Assembly (NCBI GenBank): GCA_029976005.1
Contig: JARKOQ010000045.1
Coordinates: forward strand, 1 to 42,232
DNA: 42,232 bases
Source of the DNA: Aggregatilineales bacterium
Lineage (GTDB): Bacteria; Chloroflexota; Anaerolineae; Aggregatilineales; Ch27
Direction of reading: 5' to 3'
The translations under genes were made by a program, and so were the position numbers. This document shows positions 33,133-41,420 of this stretch, one piece after another (position 1 is the stretch's first letter; each line of letters starts with the position of its first letter). The notes beneath the pieces were generated by a model. The model had not been told where the DNA came from. It made no database searches and saw only the letters and a list, made by a program, of their open reading frames with translations.

Positions 33133-34260
33133 ATGCCCAATCCACTCACCTATGCCGAGATTGATTTGAGCGCGATCGCTCACAACACGCGGGCCTTGAG
33201 CCGGCACGTAGGGCCGGCCGTGCAGGTCATGGCGGTCGTCAAGGCCAACGCCTACGGGCACGGGGCGGTCGAGGTGGCCCGCACCGCGCTGCGCCACGGC
33301 GCGACCCGCCTGGCCGTGGCCCGCGTGCTGGAAGGCGTGCAGCTTCGCCAGGCGGGGATCGCCGCGCCGATTCTGGTGCTGGGCTATACGCCGCCGCACG
33401 AGGCGCTGCTCGCCGTCGAGCACAACCTGAGCCTGGCCGTGATCGATCCGGCGGTGGCCGAGGCGGCCTCGGCGCGGGCGGTTGCGCTCGGCCGGACCTT
33501 CAAGGTCCACGTCAAGGTCGACAGCGGTATGGGCCGCTTCGGCCTGCTGCCGGAGGAGGTGCTGCCCTTCCTGGCCTACCTGGCCGCCCAGCCCGGCCTG
33601 AGCGTGGAAGGCATCTTCACCCACTTCGCCACGGCCGATTCCGCCGACAAGACGGCCGTTCGCCGCCAGTTCGCCCGCTTCAGCGAAGTGCTTGGGGCGG
33701 CCGCCGCGGCCGGGTACGCGATCCCGCTGCGCCACTGCGCCAACAGCGCCGCGATCCTCGACCTGCCGGAAACCTACCTGGACGCGGTGCGGCCCGGCAT
33801 CGCGCTGTACGGCCTGCGCCCCTCGGACGAAGTGGCCCCGACGGTTGAACTGCGCCCGGCCCTGACGCTTAAGAGTCATGTGGGGCGGGTGCGTCTCCTG
33901 CCGGCGGGATCGGGGGTCAGCTACGGGCTGACCTACGTGGCTCCGACTCCGATCACTGCGGCCCTGGTGCCGGTCGGCTACGGCGACGGGTATCCGCGCC
34001 TGCTCTCCAACCGGGGCGAGGTGCTGATCAACGGGCGGCGCGCGCCGATCATCGGCCGGGTGTGCATGGACCAGTTCGTGGTGGATGCCTCCGGGGTGGG
34101 GCCGGTGCAGGTGAACGATGAAATCGTCCTGGTCGGCCGCCAGGGGGACGCGATCCTGAGCGCCGAGGAGGTGGCCCGTAAGGCGGAGACGATCAACTAC
34201 GAGATCGTGACCGCCCTCCTGCCGCGCGTGGCGCGGGTTTACGTCGGAAAAGCAGAATGA
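33133..34260 (+). CDS. alr: Alanine racemase
   Basis: A 375-aa PLP enzyme that makes D-alanine for peptidoglycan. The PLP lysine is in VVKANAYGHGA (Lys39-type), HVKVDSGMGRFG and HFATAD are present, and the second catalytic tyrosine is in GSGVSYGLTY; MDQFVVD and GYGDGYPR complete the signature. ATG at 33133 begins MPNPLTYAEIDLSAIAHN, the usual N-terminus; in-frame ATGs at 33085 and 33103 would add non-family sequence. AGGAG is 13 bases upstream, a long spacing. The stop TGA is also the first three bases of the dispersed repeat TGAACCGCC at 34258. A role in cell wall synthesis is more likely than catabolism. Confidence 0.95.
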   Translation: MPNPLTYAEIDLSAIAHNTRALSRHVGPAVQVMAVVKANAYGHGAVEVARTALRHGATRLAVARVLEGVQLRQAGIAAPILVLGYTPPHEALLAVEHNLSLAVIDPAVAEAASARAVALGRTFKVHVKVDSGMGRFGLLPEEVLPFLAYLAAQPGLSVEGIFTHFATADSADKTAVRRQFARFSEVLGAAAAAGYAIPLRHCANSAAILDLPETYLDAVRPGIALYGLRPSDEVAPTVELRPALTLKSHVGRVRLLPAGSGVSYGLTYVAPTPITAALVPVGYGDGYPRLLSNRGEVLINGRRAPIIGRVCMDQFVVDASGVGPVQVNDEIVLVGRQGDAILSAEEVARKAETINYEIVTALLPRVARVYVGKAE

Positions 34261-34399
34261 ACCGCCAAAACGCCAAGAACGCCAAGGAAAAACGTGGAGA
34301 AAAGCCAGGAGTATAAGGGTCAAACCATGCAGGCAGGGTTTGAAGATCGCAGGTTTTTTCTCTGCGTCCTCCGCGGTGAGATGCTTTTTTGCTTTGGTG
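34257..34399 (+). repeat. Dispersed repeat, TGAACCGCC...GCGTCCTCCGCGGTGA type, overlapping the alr stop
   Basis: The left end has ATGAACCGCCAAAACGCC, AAGAACGCCAAGGAAAAACG; the right end has TCTGCGTCCTCCGCGGTGAG and ATGCTTTTTTGCTTTGG. Both ends match 24838-24999. It supplies the stop codon of alr. Confidence 0.78.
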
Positions 34400-34454
34400 A
34401 TCCAGACGCGGTGATGTATAACAGCCGCGTGATCCGGCGCACAGGGAGAGGCCC

Positions 34455-35600
34455 ATGTCCTACGAAGAGCGATTGCAGCGTTTTGCCGGTCTGCTGGCCG
34501 GTCAGGCCGATCTGGCGTTTTTCCCCATCTCGGCCGATTTGCAGTATCTGGCGGGCATCCCGCGCGACATCCCCAACTTCGGCGCGGTAATGCACCCCGG
34601 CGCCTGGGCGGAGGGGCTGTGGATCGCCCCCGGCCGGCCGCCGGTGTTCACCCTGCCGCGCATGACGGCGGAATTCGGCGGTCTGGGCGGGATCGCGGGC
34701 GTCGAGGTGATGGTGCTGGGGGATTTCGACGATCCGGCGGCCCTGGTCCGGCAGATCGCCGGGCGGTTCGGCCTCACGGCCAGGGCGCGCATTGCGATCA
34801 GCGACCGCACCCTGGGCGAGACGGTCGCGGCCCTGCACCGCCTGTTCCCGGAGGCGACCTTCAGTTCGGCTACGGCCGTGCTGCGCAGCCTGCGCGCAGT
34901 CAAGACCGAGGCCGAGATAGCCAAAATGCGCGAGGCCGGGGCGATCACCGAGGCGGCCTTCACCGACGTGCTGGCCCAGCTCCGGATCGGCATGACCGAG
35001 CTGGAGATCATCACCGAGGTGGACTTCCAACTCCGGCGGCATGGCGCGCTGGGGCCGTCCTTCACGACCTCGCTGTACAACGTCGGGCCGAACCACGAGT
35101 TGATCTTCGGCCAGCGCGAGAAAGCCTGGCACCGCGAGCTGTACCCGCCCGTCTCGATCCTGTTCGACTTTGGGGCCGTGCACGACGGCTTTTGCTACGA
35201 CTACGGGCGCACGGTGGCCTTTGGCGCGCCGGACGCGGCCTTCCAGCGCGTGTATGACCTGGTGATGCAGTCCCAGGCGGCCGGGATCGCGGCCCTGAAG
35301 GCCGGGCAGGCGACCGCTGCCCAGGTCGACGCCGCGGCGCGCCAGGTGATCGCTGACGCGGGCTACGGGGCGGAGTTCCGCCACCGCCTGGGCCACGGGA
35401 TCGGGCTGGACGTGCACGAGCCACCTTTCCTGACGGCGAGCGACGAGACGGTGATCCAGGAAGGCATGTTGTTCACGGTCGAGCCGAGCATCCTGATCTA
35501 CGGGCAGTGCTCCGCTCGCGTGGAGGACGTGGTCGCCGTCCGGCCCGGCGGCGGCGAGCCGCTGACGGCGGGGTTCCAGAGTTTGATCGTGATCGAGTAG
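34455..35600 (+). CDS. M24-family metallopeptidase (Xaa-Pro peptidase/creatinase fold)
   Basis: A 381-aa pita-bread-fold enzyme, with a creatinase-type N-terminal domain (1-145) and a catalytic domain from 150. The dinuclear metal ligands are all seen: Asp238 (FDFG), Asp249 (CYDYGR), His314 (LGHGIGLDVHEPP), Glu343 (FTVEPS) and Glu357 (RVEDVV). GGGAGAGG lies before the ATG. It may be a proline dipeptidase or aminopeptidase, but creatinase-like C-N hydrolases share the fold, and the following RidA and LLM genes make a small-molecule substrate possible. It is in line with, and 208 bases before, the RidA gene. Confidence 0.9.
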   Translation: MSYEERLQRFAGLLAGQADLAFFPISADLQYLAGIPRDIPNFGAVMHPGAWAEGLWIAPGRPPVFTLPRMTAEFGGLGGIAGVEVMVLGDFDDPAALVRQIAGRFGLTARARIAISDRTLGETVAALHRLFPEATFSSATAVLRSLRAVKTEAEIAKMREAGAITEAAFTDVLAQLRIGMTELEIITEVDFQLRRHGALGPSFTTSLYNVGPNHELIFGQREKAWHRELYPPVSILFDFGAVHDGFCYDYGRTVAFGAPDAAFQRVYDLVMQSQAAGIAALKAGQATAAQVDAAARQVIADAGYGAEFRHRLGHGIGLDVHEPPFLTASDETVIQEGMLFTVEPSILIYGQCSARVEDVVAVRPGGGEPLTAGFQSLIVIE

Positions 35601-35606
35601 CGGGAA

Positions 35607-35644
35607 AGCGGAGGCCGGAGGCCGGAGGCCAGGAGGCCAGAGAA
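35607..35644. repeat. GGAGGCC-type short tandem repeat
   Basis: GGAGGCCGGAGGCCGGAGGCC followed by AGGAGGCCAG, just after the M24 gene. It resembles the word repeat at the end of the LarA-like gene (2221-2262, opposite strand). Confidence 0.55.
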
Positions 35645-35710
35645 AGCGGTCAGGCGCCTGAGCGTCCTAGCGGCAAGCGAAAAACGCACATGGCTCTATA
35701 TTTTGCATTT

Positions 35711-35752
35711 CTCCGCGTTTTTCCTTGGCGCTCTTGGCGTTTTGGCGGTTCA
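35711..35752 (-). repeat. Inverted half-copy of the TGAACCGCC repeat
   Basis: Read on the minus strand this is TGAACCGCCAAAACGCCAAG continuing to a CGCGGAG end; it matches the left end of the 34257 element at about 40 of 42 positions. No right end is present. Confidence 0.75.
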
Positions 35753-35769
35753 AGCTGCTTTTGACGCTT

Positions 35770-35795
35770 TTGGCTGACGGCTGAACGCTGCTTTC
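35770..35795 (-). repeat. Inverted TCAGC-type short repeat upstream of ridA
   Basis: GGCTGACGGCTGAACGCTG, the reverse of the words at 12089-12124, directly abuts the preceding half-repeat and the RidA ribosome-binding site. Confidence 0.6.
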
Positions 35796-35808
35796 CGAGG
35801 AGCACGCC

Positions 35809-36207
35809 ATGAAACGAACCAATATCTCCTCTGGCACCGTCTGGGAGGACATGGCCGGGTATTCCCGCGCCGTCCGAATCGGCAACCACGTCGCCGTGTC
35901 CGGCACGACCGCGACTGATGACTCAGGTCAGGTCGTCGGCGCGGGGGACGTTTACCAGCAGACGGTGTTCATCATCCAGAAGATCGAACGGGCGCTGCGG
36001 GCGGCGGGAGGCTCTCTTGCCGACGTGGCGCGCACCCGGATCTATGTGACCGACATCACCCGCTGGCAGGAAGCGGCCCGCGCCCACGCCGAGTTTTTCG
36101 GGGACATCCGCCCCGCCAATACCCTGGTCGAGGTCAGCCGCCTGGTCGGGGAAGAGTACCTGGTCGAGATGGAAGCGGATGCCATTCTCGCGCCCGAAGA
36201 AGGATGA
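35809..36207 (+). CDS. RidA-family (YjgF/YER057c/UK114) protein, enamine/imine deaminase-like
   Basis: A 132-aa RidA-superfamily protein. RidA hydrolyses reactive 2-aminoacrylate-type enamines; other members act in degradation pathways for amines and pyrimidines. The active-site Arg101 (RPANTLVEV) and Glu120 (YLVEMEADAI) are in place, and RTRIYVTDI is the usual central strand. CCGAGGAG lies about seven bases before the ATG. Placed 10 bases before the first LLM gene, it likely serves the same pathway rather than general housekeeping. Confidence 0.9.
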   Translation: MKRTNISSGTVWEDMAGYSRAVRIGNHVAVSGTTATDDSGQVVGAGDVYQQTVFIIQKIERALRAAGGSLADVARTRIYVTDITRWQEAARAHAEFFGDIRPANTLVEVSRLVGEEYLVEMEADAILAPEEG

Positions 36208-36217
36208 GCGACCGCCC

Positions 36218-37222
36218 ATGAAATTCAGCGTGCGGCTGAACAACGATCTGCCGGTCGGGGAGTACGTCCGGCTGGCCCAGGCGGCGGAAGCCGCCGGCTT
36301 CGACCAGTTCTGGGTCAGCAACGACCTGTTCCTGCGCAGCGCGCCGGTGATCCTGACCGCCGTGGCCCAGGCCACGCGCCGGATCGAGATCGGCACGTGC
36401 ATCCTGAACCCGTACACGATCAATCCGGCCGAGATCGCGATGGCTGCGGCGACCCTGGACGAATACTCCGGCGGGCGCTTCAACCTGGGCCTCTCGGCCG
36501 GGGCGGGGGACTTCCTGAAGTGGGTCGGGATCGCCCAGGACAAACCGCGCACGGCCGTGGTGGAGAGCGTGCGGGCCATCAACGGCCTGCTGTCCGGGGA
36601 GCGCGTCCCGCTTGATGGGGATTTTCTGCGTTGGGGTAACGAGGCGTACCTGCGCTTCAAGCCGCTGCGGCGCGTGCCCATCTACCTGGGGGCGATGAGT
36701 CCGCGCATCCTGGAGGCCATCGGCGAGATCGCGGACGGCGGGCTGCCGCTGCTCTTCCCGCCGGAGCATTACGCGACCGTGCGGCCGTACATCGAGGCCG
36801 GGGCGGCGCGGGCCGGGCGGGATGTCGAGTCGATCGATCTGGCGGCCTGCGTGTGGTGTTCGATCGGGGATGACCGCGCGGCGGCGATCGACGCGCTCAA
36901 GGAGAAGATCGCCTACTACGGCCACGCCATGAGTCCCCTGATCTGGGCCGAACTCGGCCTGACCCGCGAGGACTTCGCCCCGGTCGAGCAGGCGATCATG
37001 GTCGAACAGGATGTCGAGAAAGCCAAGGCCCTGCTGACGGAGCCGATGCTTAAGATCGGCATCGCGGGCGACGCGGACGACCTGATCGCGCGCCTGGAGG
37101 GGCTGGTCGCGATGGGCGTCCGGCACCTGAGCCTGGGGCCGCCGCTCGGCCCCGATCCGCTGGCGGCGATTGTCGAAGTCGGGCGCAAGGTGATTCCCCA
37201 TTTCCGCCGGGAGGATGTATGA
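36218..37222 (+). CDS. Luciferase-like (LLM) F420-type oxidoreductase, first paralogue
   Basis: A 334-aa TIM-barrel protein of the bacterial-luciferase-like/methylene-H4MPT-reductase (Mer) group, which binds F420 or FMN. It starts MKFSVRLNN, has YVRLAQAAEAAGFDQFWVSND, IGTCILNPYTINPAEIAMAAATLDEYSGGRF and LGLSAGAGD, typical cofactor-binding strands. ATG at 36218, 10 bases after the RidA stop, is preferred over an in-frame ATG inside ridA. The gene overlaps the next one by four bases. The substrate is unknown; possibilities are reduction or hydroxylation of a small organic compound. Confidence 0.88.
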   Translation: MKFSVRLNNDLPVGEYVRLAQAAEAAGFDQFWVSNDLFLRSAPVILTAVAQATRRIEIGTCILNPYTINPAEIAMAAATLDEYSGGRFNLGLSAGAGDFLKWVGIAQDKPRTAVVESVRAINGLLSGERVPLDGDFLRWGNEAYLRFKPLRRVPIYLGAMSPRILEAIGEIADGGLPLLFPPEHYATVRPYIEAGAARAGRDVESIDLAACVWCSIGDDRAAAIDALKEKIAYYGHAMSPLIWAELGLTREDFAPVEQAIMVEQDVEKAKALLTEPMLKIGIAGDADDLIARLEGLVAMGVRHLSLGPPLGPDPLAAIVEVGRKVIPHFRREDV

Positions 37223-37536
37223 GCGGCGCGTTTACGCTGTACGACCTGCGGGTGCGGGTGGTGGCGATCGAGGGGCGCTCGGTGTGCGGCCTGGCGGTCG
37301 GGGATTACTTCGAACTGACCGAGAGCAGCAGGCTGCGTCTGCCGGACGGCAAGCACTTCTGCATCTACGCCCTGAGCGCCGTGCTGCCCCTGCTGGCGGC
37401 CAAACAGCGCCAGCTCGAGGCCAACGACTGGCTGGAGACGGATTCGCTGGTCGCCTGTCCCGACCCGGACGAACGGGTGATCATGCGCATCGAGCGGATC
37501 GCCCGCCGGACGATGGACAGCGGCGATCTGACCTGA
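37219..37536 (+). CDS. TIGR04076-like small protein
   Basis: A 105-aa protein resembling the TIGR04076 family of unknown function. It has the N-terminal strand pair YDLRVRVVAIEG, then CGLAVGDYFELTESSRLRLP, CIYALSAVLPLLAAKQRQ, and the closing VACPDPDERVIMRIERI; the Cys-x-x-G/VGD-F and VACPD blocks are the shared ones. ATG overlaps the previous stop as ATGA and it ends two bases before the next LLM start, so it is cotranslated with both. A binding partner or cofactor-related role for the LLM pair is possible. Family call is from pattern memory. Confidence 0.75.
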   Translation: MSGAFTLYDLRVRVVAIEGRSVCGLAVGDYFELTESSRLRLPDGKHFCIYALSAVLPLLAAKQRQLEANDWLETDSLVACPDPDERVIMRIERIARRTMDSGDLT

Positions 37537-37538
37537 CT

Positions 37539-38546
37539 ATGACTCGCGAACTGAGCATCGCCTTCCAGACGGACAAAAGCGCGGCCGAGTACCGGGCGTT
37601 GGCCCAGCTTGTCGACCGCTACGCCTTCGACGCGGTGAGCGTCTACTGTGACGCGCCGTTCCATCCCAGCTACGGGCCGCTGTTGCTGATGGCCCCCTTC
37701 CTGCGCCGGGCGCGGCTCGGCCCGGCGGCGGTCTCGCCCTTCCGCATGCCGCCGGTCGATATCGCGGCCAAAACGGCCCTGCTGGCCGACGCGGCCCCCG
37801 GTGGGGCTTACGTGGGCATTGCGCGCGGGGCGTGGCTGGCCGAGCACGGCATCCAGGAGACGGCCCGACCGGTGCAGGCCGTGCGCGAAACGGTCGAGAT
37901 TGTGCGCCGTCTGCTCTCCGGGCAGGCGGGCGGTTACGCGGGCGAGGTGTATTCAATCGCGCCGCACGTCCGCGCGCCGTACCCGCTGCCCACCGGGCCG
38001 GTGACGGTGCTGGTCGGGACGTGGGGGGCGAAGCTGGCGGCGGTCGCCGGGGAACTGGCCGACGAGGTCAAGGTCGGCGGCTCGGCCAACCCGGACATGG
38101 TGGGTGTGATGCGCGGCTACCTGGCCGCTGGCGAGCGCCAGACCGGACGCGCGCCGGGCGCAGTCGGGATCGTGATGGGCGCGGTGACGGTGATCGACGC
38201 CGATCGCGGCCGGGCGCGGCTGGCCGCGCGCCGGGCGGCGGCGCTCTACCTGCCGGTGGTCGCCCCGCTCGATCCGACCGTCCGGGTCGAGCCGGAACTG
38301 CTCGACCGCATCCGGACGCACGTCCAGCGCCAGGAGATCGAGGCCGCGGCGGCCCTGATCTCGGACGATCTGCTCGATCGCTTCGCCTTCGCCGGGGACG
38401 CCGACGACCTGATCCGGCAGGCCGAAACGCTCTTTGCCGCCGGGGCCAGCCGGATCGAATTCGGCACGCCGCACGGCCTGGATCGACCCGAAGAAGGGGT
38501 TCGACTGCTGGGCGAGCGGGTGCTGCCTGTGCTAACTGCCCAATAG
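37539..38546 (+). CDS. Luciferase-like (LLM) F420-type oxidoreductase, second paralogue
   Basis: A 335-aa Mer/LLM-type protein related to the upstream paralogue: LAQLVDRYAFDAVSVYCD, RARLGPAAVSPFRMPPVDIAAKTALL, GGAYVGIARGAWL, then TVLVGTWGAKLAAVAGELADEVKVGG, and the C-terminal RFAFAGDADDLIRQAETL block. ATG at 37539 is two bases after the preceding stop. A frame starting at 37215 is just the unused reading phase of the small gene. The two paralogues may form a heterodimer or catalyse sequential steps. Substrate unknown. Confidence 0.87.
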   Translation: MTRELSIAFQTDKSAAEYRALAQLVDRYAFDAVSVYCDAPFHPSYGPLLLMAPFLRRARLGPAAVSPFRMPPVDIAAKTALLADAAPGGAYVGIARGAWLAEHGIQETARPVQAVRETVEIVRRLLSGQAGGYAGEVYSIAPHVRAPYPLPTGPVTVLVGTWGAKLAAVAGELADEVKVGGSANPDMVGVMRGYLAAGERQTGRAPGAVGIVMGAVTVIDADRGRARLAARRAAALYLPVVAPLDPTVRVEPELLDRIRTHVQRQEIEAAAALISDDLLDRFAFAGDADDLIRQAETLFAAGASRIEFGTPHGLDRPEEGVRLLGERVLPVLTAQ

Positions 38547-38576
38547 AAACGTTTGTTGGGTTGGACAACTTTGCTG

Positions 38577-38604
38577 TTATTGGATGGTCTTTCCGGAGTA
38601 CAAT
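38577..38604 (+). promoter_or_regulatory. Possible promoter for the downstream binding-protein gene
   Basis: TTATTG (38577-38582) and TACAAT (38599-38604) are 16 bases apart in an AT-rich gap following the second LLM gene, 68 bases before the binding-protein start. The -35 is weak. Confidence 0.4.
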
Positions 38605-38671
38605 TCAAGCAATAGCGTTTCCCATAGCTGTCCTGCAACTTTATAGTCCGTATGTTGGTGAGGAGGAAAAG

Positions 38672-40243
38672 ATGCGTCGCTTCTTGAGACTGTTTCTTGT
38701 CGTGGCCGTCTGCCTGACCGCCTTTGGCGCGGTGAGCGCCCAGGAAGAAAAAGTCCTGGTGGTGGGTCTGGCGGAAGACTACAACGGCCTGGACGTCCAC
38801 CGCGCGTACGAGCCGGGCGGCTCGCTCGTCCACAAGGCGGTGTACGACACCCTGGTCAGCTTCCCGGCCGATTCGGTCAGCGAGATCGTCCCCAACCTGG
38901 CCGCGAGCTGGGAGATTTCCGAGGACGGCCTGGTCTACACGTTCACCCTGCGGGATGACGTGGTGTTCTCCAATGGCGCGGCCCTGACCGCCGCCGACGT
39001 GGTCTTCAGCTTCAACCGCATGAAGAACCTCAAGGACAACCCCTCCTTCCTGGCCGACACCATCGCCAGCGTCGAGGCGGCGGACGACCTGACCGTCGTC
39101 CTGACCCTGACCCAGCCCGACCCGGCCATCCTGGCCAAGCTGGTCTTTGATGCCTTCTCGATCGTGAACGCGGAAGAAGTCAAAGCCCAGGGCGGCACCG
39201 ACGCGGCTGATGCGGCCGAGACCGATACCGCCGAGCTGTGGTTCGACGACAACTCGTCCGGCACCGGCCCGTACATGCTCGACGTCTACGAGCCGACCGT
39301 CCAGACCGTGCTGGTCCGCAACCCGAACTACTGGGGCGAGGCGCCGTACTTCGACCGGATCATTATCCGCAATATGCCGGAAGCCTCCGCCCAGAAACTG
39401 GCCCTGGAAGCCGGCGACATCGCCATCGCGATGGATATCTCCTCCGACCAGCTTCCCTCGCTGGAAGGCAACCCCAACATCCAGGTCTACTCCACCCAGA
39501 GCGATACGCTGATCTTCCTGCTGATGAATCAGAATCCCGAAGTCGGCGGGCCGATGAGCAATCCGCAGGTGCAGCTCGCCGTCCGTTACGCGCTGGATTA
39601 CGATGGGCTGCGCATCCTGGGCGGGACGGGCACCAACACCCCGGCGGCGATGGTCCCGATCGGATTCGCCGGCGCGCTCGACCCGGCCGAGGCGCTGCCC
39701 CGCGATCTCGATCAGGCCCGCGCGCTGCTGGCGGAGGCCGGTTACGCGGACGGCTTCGAAGTCGATCTGCGTTACCCGGACTTCACCTACATCGGCACGT
39801 CCTTCTCCCTGGTGGCCCAGAAGGTCCAGGCCGACCTGGCCGAGGCGGGCATCACCGTGAACCTGGTTCCGGAAGAGTTGCAGGTCTCGCTGGATGCCTA
39901 CCGCGCCGGCGAGCAGGGCTTCGGGCTGTGGCTGTGGAATCCCGACTACTACGACACCCTGGACTACGTTGAGTTCCTGCCGGCCGGTGTGGTGGGCAAC
40001 CGCGCCCAGTGGACGGACGACAACGCCGACCAGGCGATCCTCGACCTGCGCGACGCCGTGAAGGTCGAGACCGATCCGGCCGTGCGCAACGAGCTGTTCC
40101 GCGACATTCAGCTCTACGAGCAGCAGTCCGGCCCGTTCGCGCCGCTGTTCCAGCCCGGCGTGCACTTCGCTTACGCGGCGGACCTGCAGGGCTTCGTCTA
40201 TAACAGCCAGTGGCGCGTCGATCTGGCGCTGCTGAGCCGGTAA
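38672..40243 (+). CDS. Family-5 solute-binding protein of the second Dpp-type transporter
   Basis: A 523-aa exported binding protein of the dipeptide/oligopeptide family. The signal peptide is MRRFLRLFLVVAVCLTAFG to VSAQ (about 1-24), with no lipobox Cys. Family blocks include AYEPGGSLVHKAVYDTLVSF, LAASWEISEDGLVYTFTLRDDVVFSNG, and VRYALDYDGLRIL. AGGAGG stands seven bases before the ATG, an excellent site. Its 523 residues are typical for dipeptide-type members, unlike the 630-residue sugar-type protein at 22616. It probably imports the substrate of the RidA/LLM module, with peptides as the default ligand. Confidence 0.92.
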   Translation: MRRFLRLFLVVAVCLTAFGAVSAQEEKVLVVGLAEDYNGLDVHRAYEPGGSLVHKAVYDTLVSFPADSVSEIVPNLAASWEISEDGLVYTFTLRDDVVFSNGAALTAADVVFSFNRMKNLKDNPSFLADTIASVEAADDLTVVLTLTQPDPAILAKLVFDAFSIVNAEEVKAQGGTDAADAAETDTAELWFDDNSSGTGPYMLDVYEPTVQTVLVRNPNYWGEAPYFDRIIIRNMPEASAQKLALEAGDIAIAMDISSDQLPSLEGNPNIQVYSTQSDTLIFLLMNQNPEVGGPMSNPQVQLAVRYALDYDGLRILGGTGTNTPAAMVPIGFAGALDPAEALPRDLDQARALLAEAGYADGFEVDLRYPDFTYIGTSFSLVAQKVQADLAEAGITVNLVPEELQVSLDAYRAGEQGFGLWLWNPDYYDTLDYVEFLPAGVVGNRAQWTDDNADQAILDLRDAVKVETDPAVRNELFRDIQLYEQQSGPFAPLFQPGVHFAYAADLQGFVYNSQWRVDLALLSR

Positions 40244-40260
40244 ACCTGGCCCGTTCCACC

Positions 40261-40313
40261 GGGGTGGCGAAGGCCGCGGCGCGACCCGCGCGGGGCTTTC
40301 GCCACCCCTTTTT
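40261..40313 (+). terminator. Intrinsic terminator or attenuator after the Dpp-type binding-protein gene
   Basis: GGGGTGGCGAA (40261-40271) pairs with TTCGCCACCCC (40298-40308), followed at once by TTTTT. Inner GC-rich bases can extend the stem. It sits between the binding protein and its permeases, the third case of this arrangement in the window, here with the best T-tract. Confidence 0.75.
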
Positions 40314-40383
40314 ACACTCTTGCTCTGTTCGAGCGGCGCAGTTCCCCCGGATCGTGGGCTGAGCCGTCCAGGCCGAGGCATCC

Positions 40384-41400
40384 ATGCCACTTTATCTCTA
40401 CCTGCTCAGACGACTGCTCCTGGCCGTGCCGCTGGTGATCGGCATCTCCCTGGTCGCCTTCACAATCGCCAACCTGGTTCCCAGCGATCCAATGGCGGCC
40501 AACCTGGGGGAGCGCGCGGCGGCCAACCCGGAGATCGTCGCGGCCTTCCGCGCCAAGTGGGGGCTGGACCAGCCGGTTCACATCCAATACCTGACTTATC
40601 TCAAGAATCTGCTCCAGGGCGACCTGGGCACCTCGATTCGCACCCGGCGGCCGGTCGCCGACGAGCTGGGTAAGTACCTGCCGGCCACGGTCGAGCTGGC
40701 GACGGCCAGCATCTTCATTGCCCTGATCGCCGGAGTTTCGCTGGGCGTCATCTCGGCGATCTGGCGCAACAAACCGATCGATTTCATCGCCCGGATCATC
40801 TCCTTAGTTGGAGTGAGTGCGCCGGTCTTCTGGCTGGCGCTGATGGCGCTCGTCATCTTCTATTTGCGCCTGCGCATCCTGCCGGGGCCGGGCCGGTTGG
40901 ACGCGGTGATCAGCCCGCCGCCGGCCGTGACCGGCCTGTACACGATCGACGCGATCCTGGCCGGGCAGTGGAAGACGCTCGGCAATGCGATCGCCCACCT
41001 GATCCTGCCCTCGCTGGTGCTGGGGGCGTTCTCGGCGGGCCTGATCACCCGGATCACCCGCTCGGCCATGCTGGAGGCGCTCTCCAAGGATTACATCATC
41101 ACGGCGCGCGGCAAGGGCCTGCGCGAGCGAACCGTCATCCTCCGGCACGGGCTGCGCAACGCCCTGATCCCGGTCGTGACCGTGGTCGGGCTGTCCTACA
41201 GCAACCTGCTCACCGGGGCGGTGCTGACCGAGACGATCTTCTCCTGGAGTGGGATCGGGCGCTACGCCTACGACGCGGCGCGCAGCCTGGACTTCGCCCC
41301 GATCATGGGCGTCAGCATGCTGATCGCCCTGGTTTTCGTGGTGACCAACCTCGTGGTGGACATGCTGTACTACGTGCTCGATCCGCGCATCCGGCTTTAG
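40384..41400 (+). CDS. Family-5 ABC transporter permease, DppB type
   Basis: A 338-aa permease. It starts YLYLLRRLLLAVPLVIGIS, has GLDQPVHIQYLTYLKNLLQGDLGTS typical of DppB, six predicted helices and the coupling segment TARGKGLRERTVILRHGLRNALIP. The gene follows the terminator at 40261-40313 by about 70 bases and has GAGG eight bases before the ATG. It precedes the partner permease by 20 bases. Confidence 0.94.
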   Translation: MPLYLYLLRRLLLAVPLVIGISLVAFTIANLVPSDPMAANLGERAAANPEIVAAFRAKWGLDQPVHIQYLTYLKNLLQGDLGTSIRTRRPVADELGKYLPATVELATASIFIALIAGVSLGVISAIWRNKPIDFIARIISLVGVSAPVFWLALMALVIFYLRLRILPGPGRLDAVISPPPAVTGLYTIDAILAGQWKTLGNAIAHLILPSLVLGAFSAGLITRITRSAMLEALSKDYIITARGKGLRERTVILRHGLRNALIPVVTVVGLSYSNLLTGAVLTETIFSWSGIGRYAYDAARSLDFAPIMGVSMLIALVFVVTNLVVDMLYYVLDPRIRL

Positions 41401-41420
41401 GGAGCCATCAGGGACGCATT

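Noticed and set aside
37215..37538. N-terminal extension of the second LLM protein
   Set aside because: This phase overlaps the TIGR04076-like gene, whose protein has recognisable blocks; the LLM family begins at the ATG at 37539.
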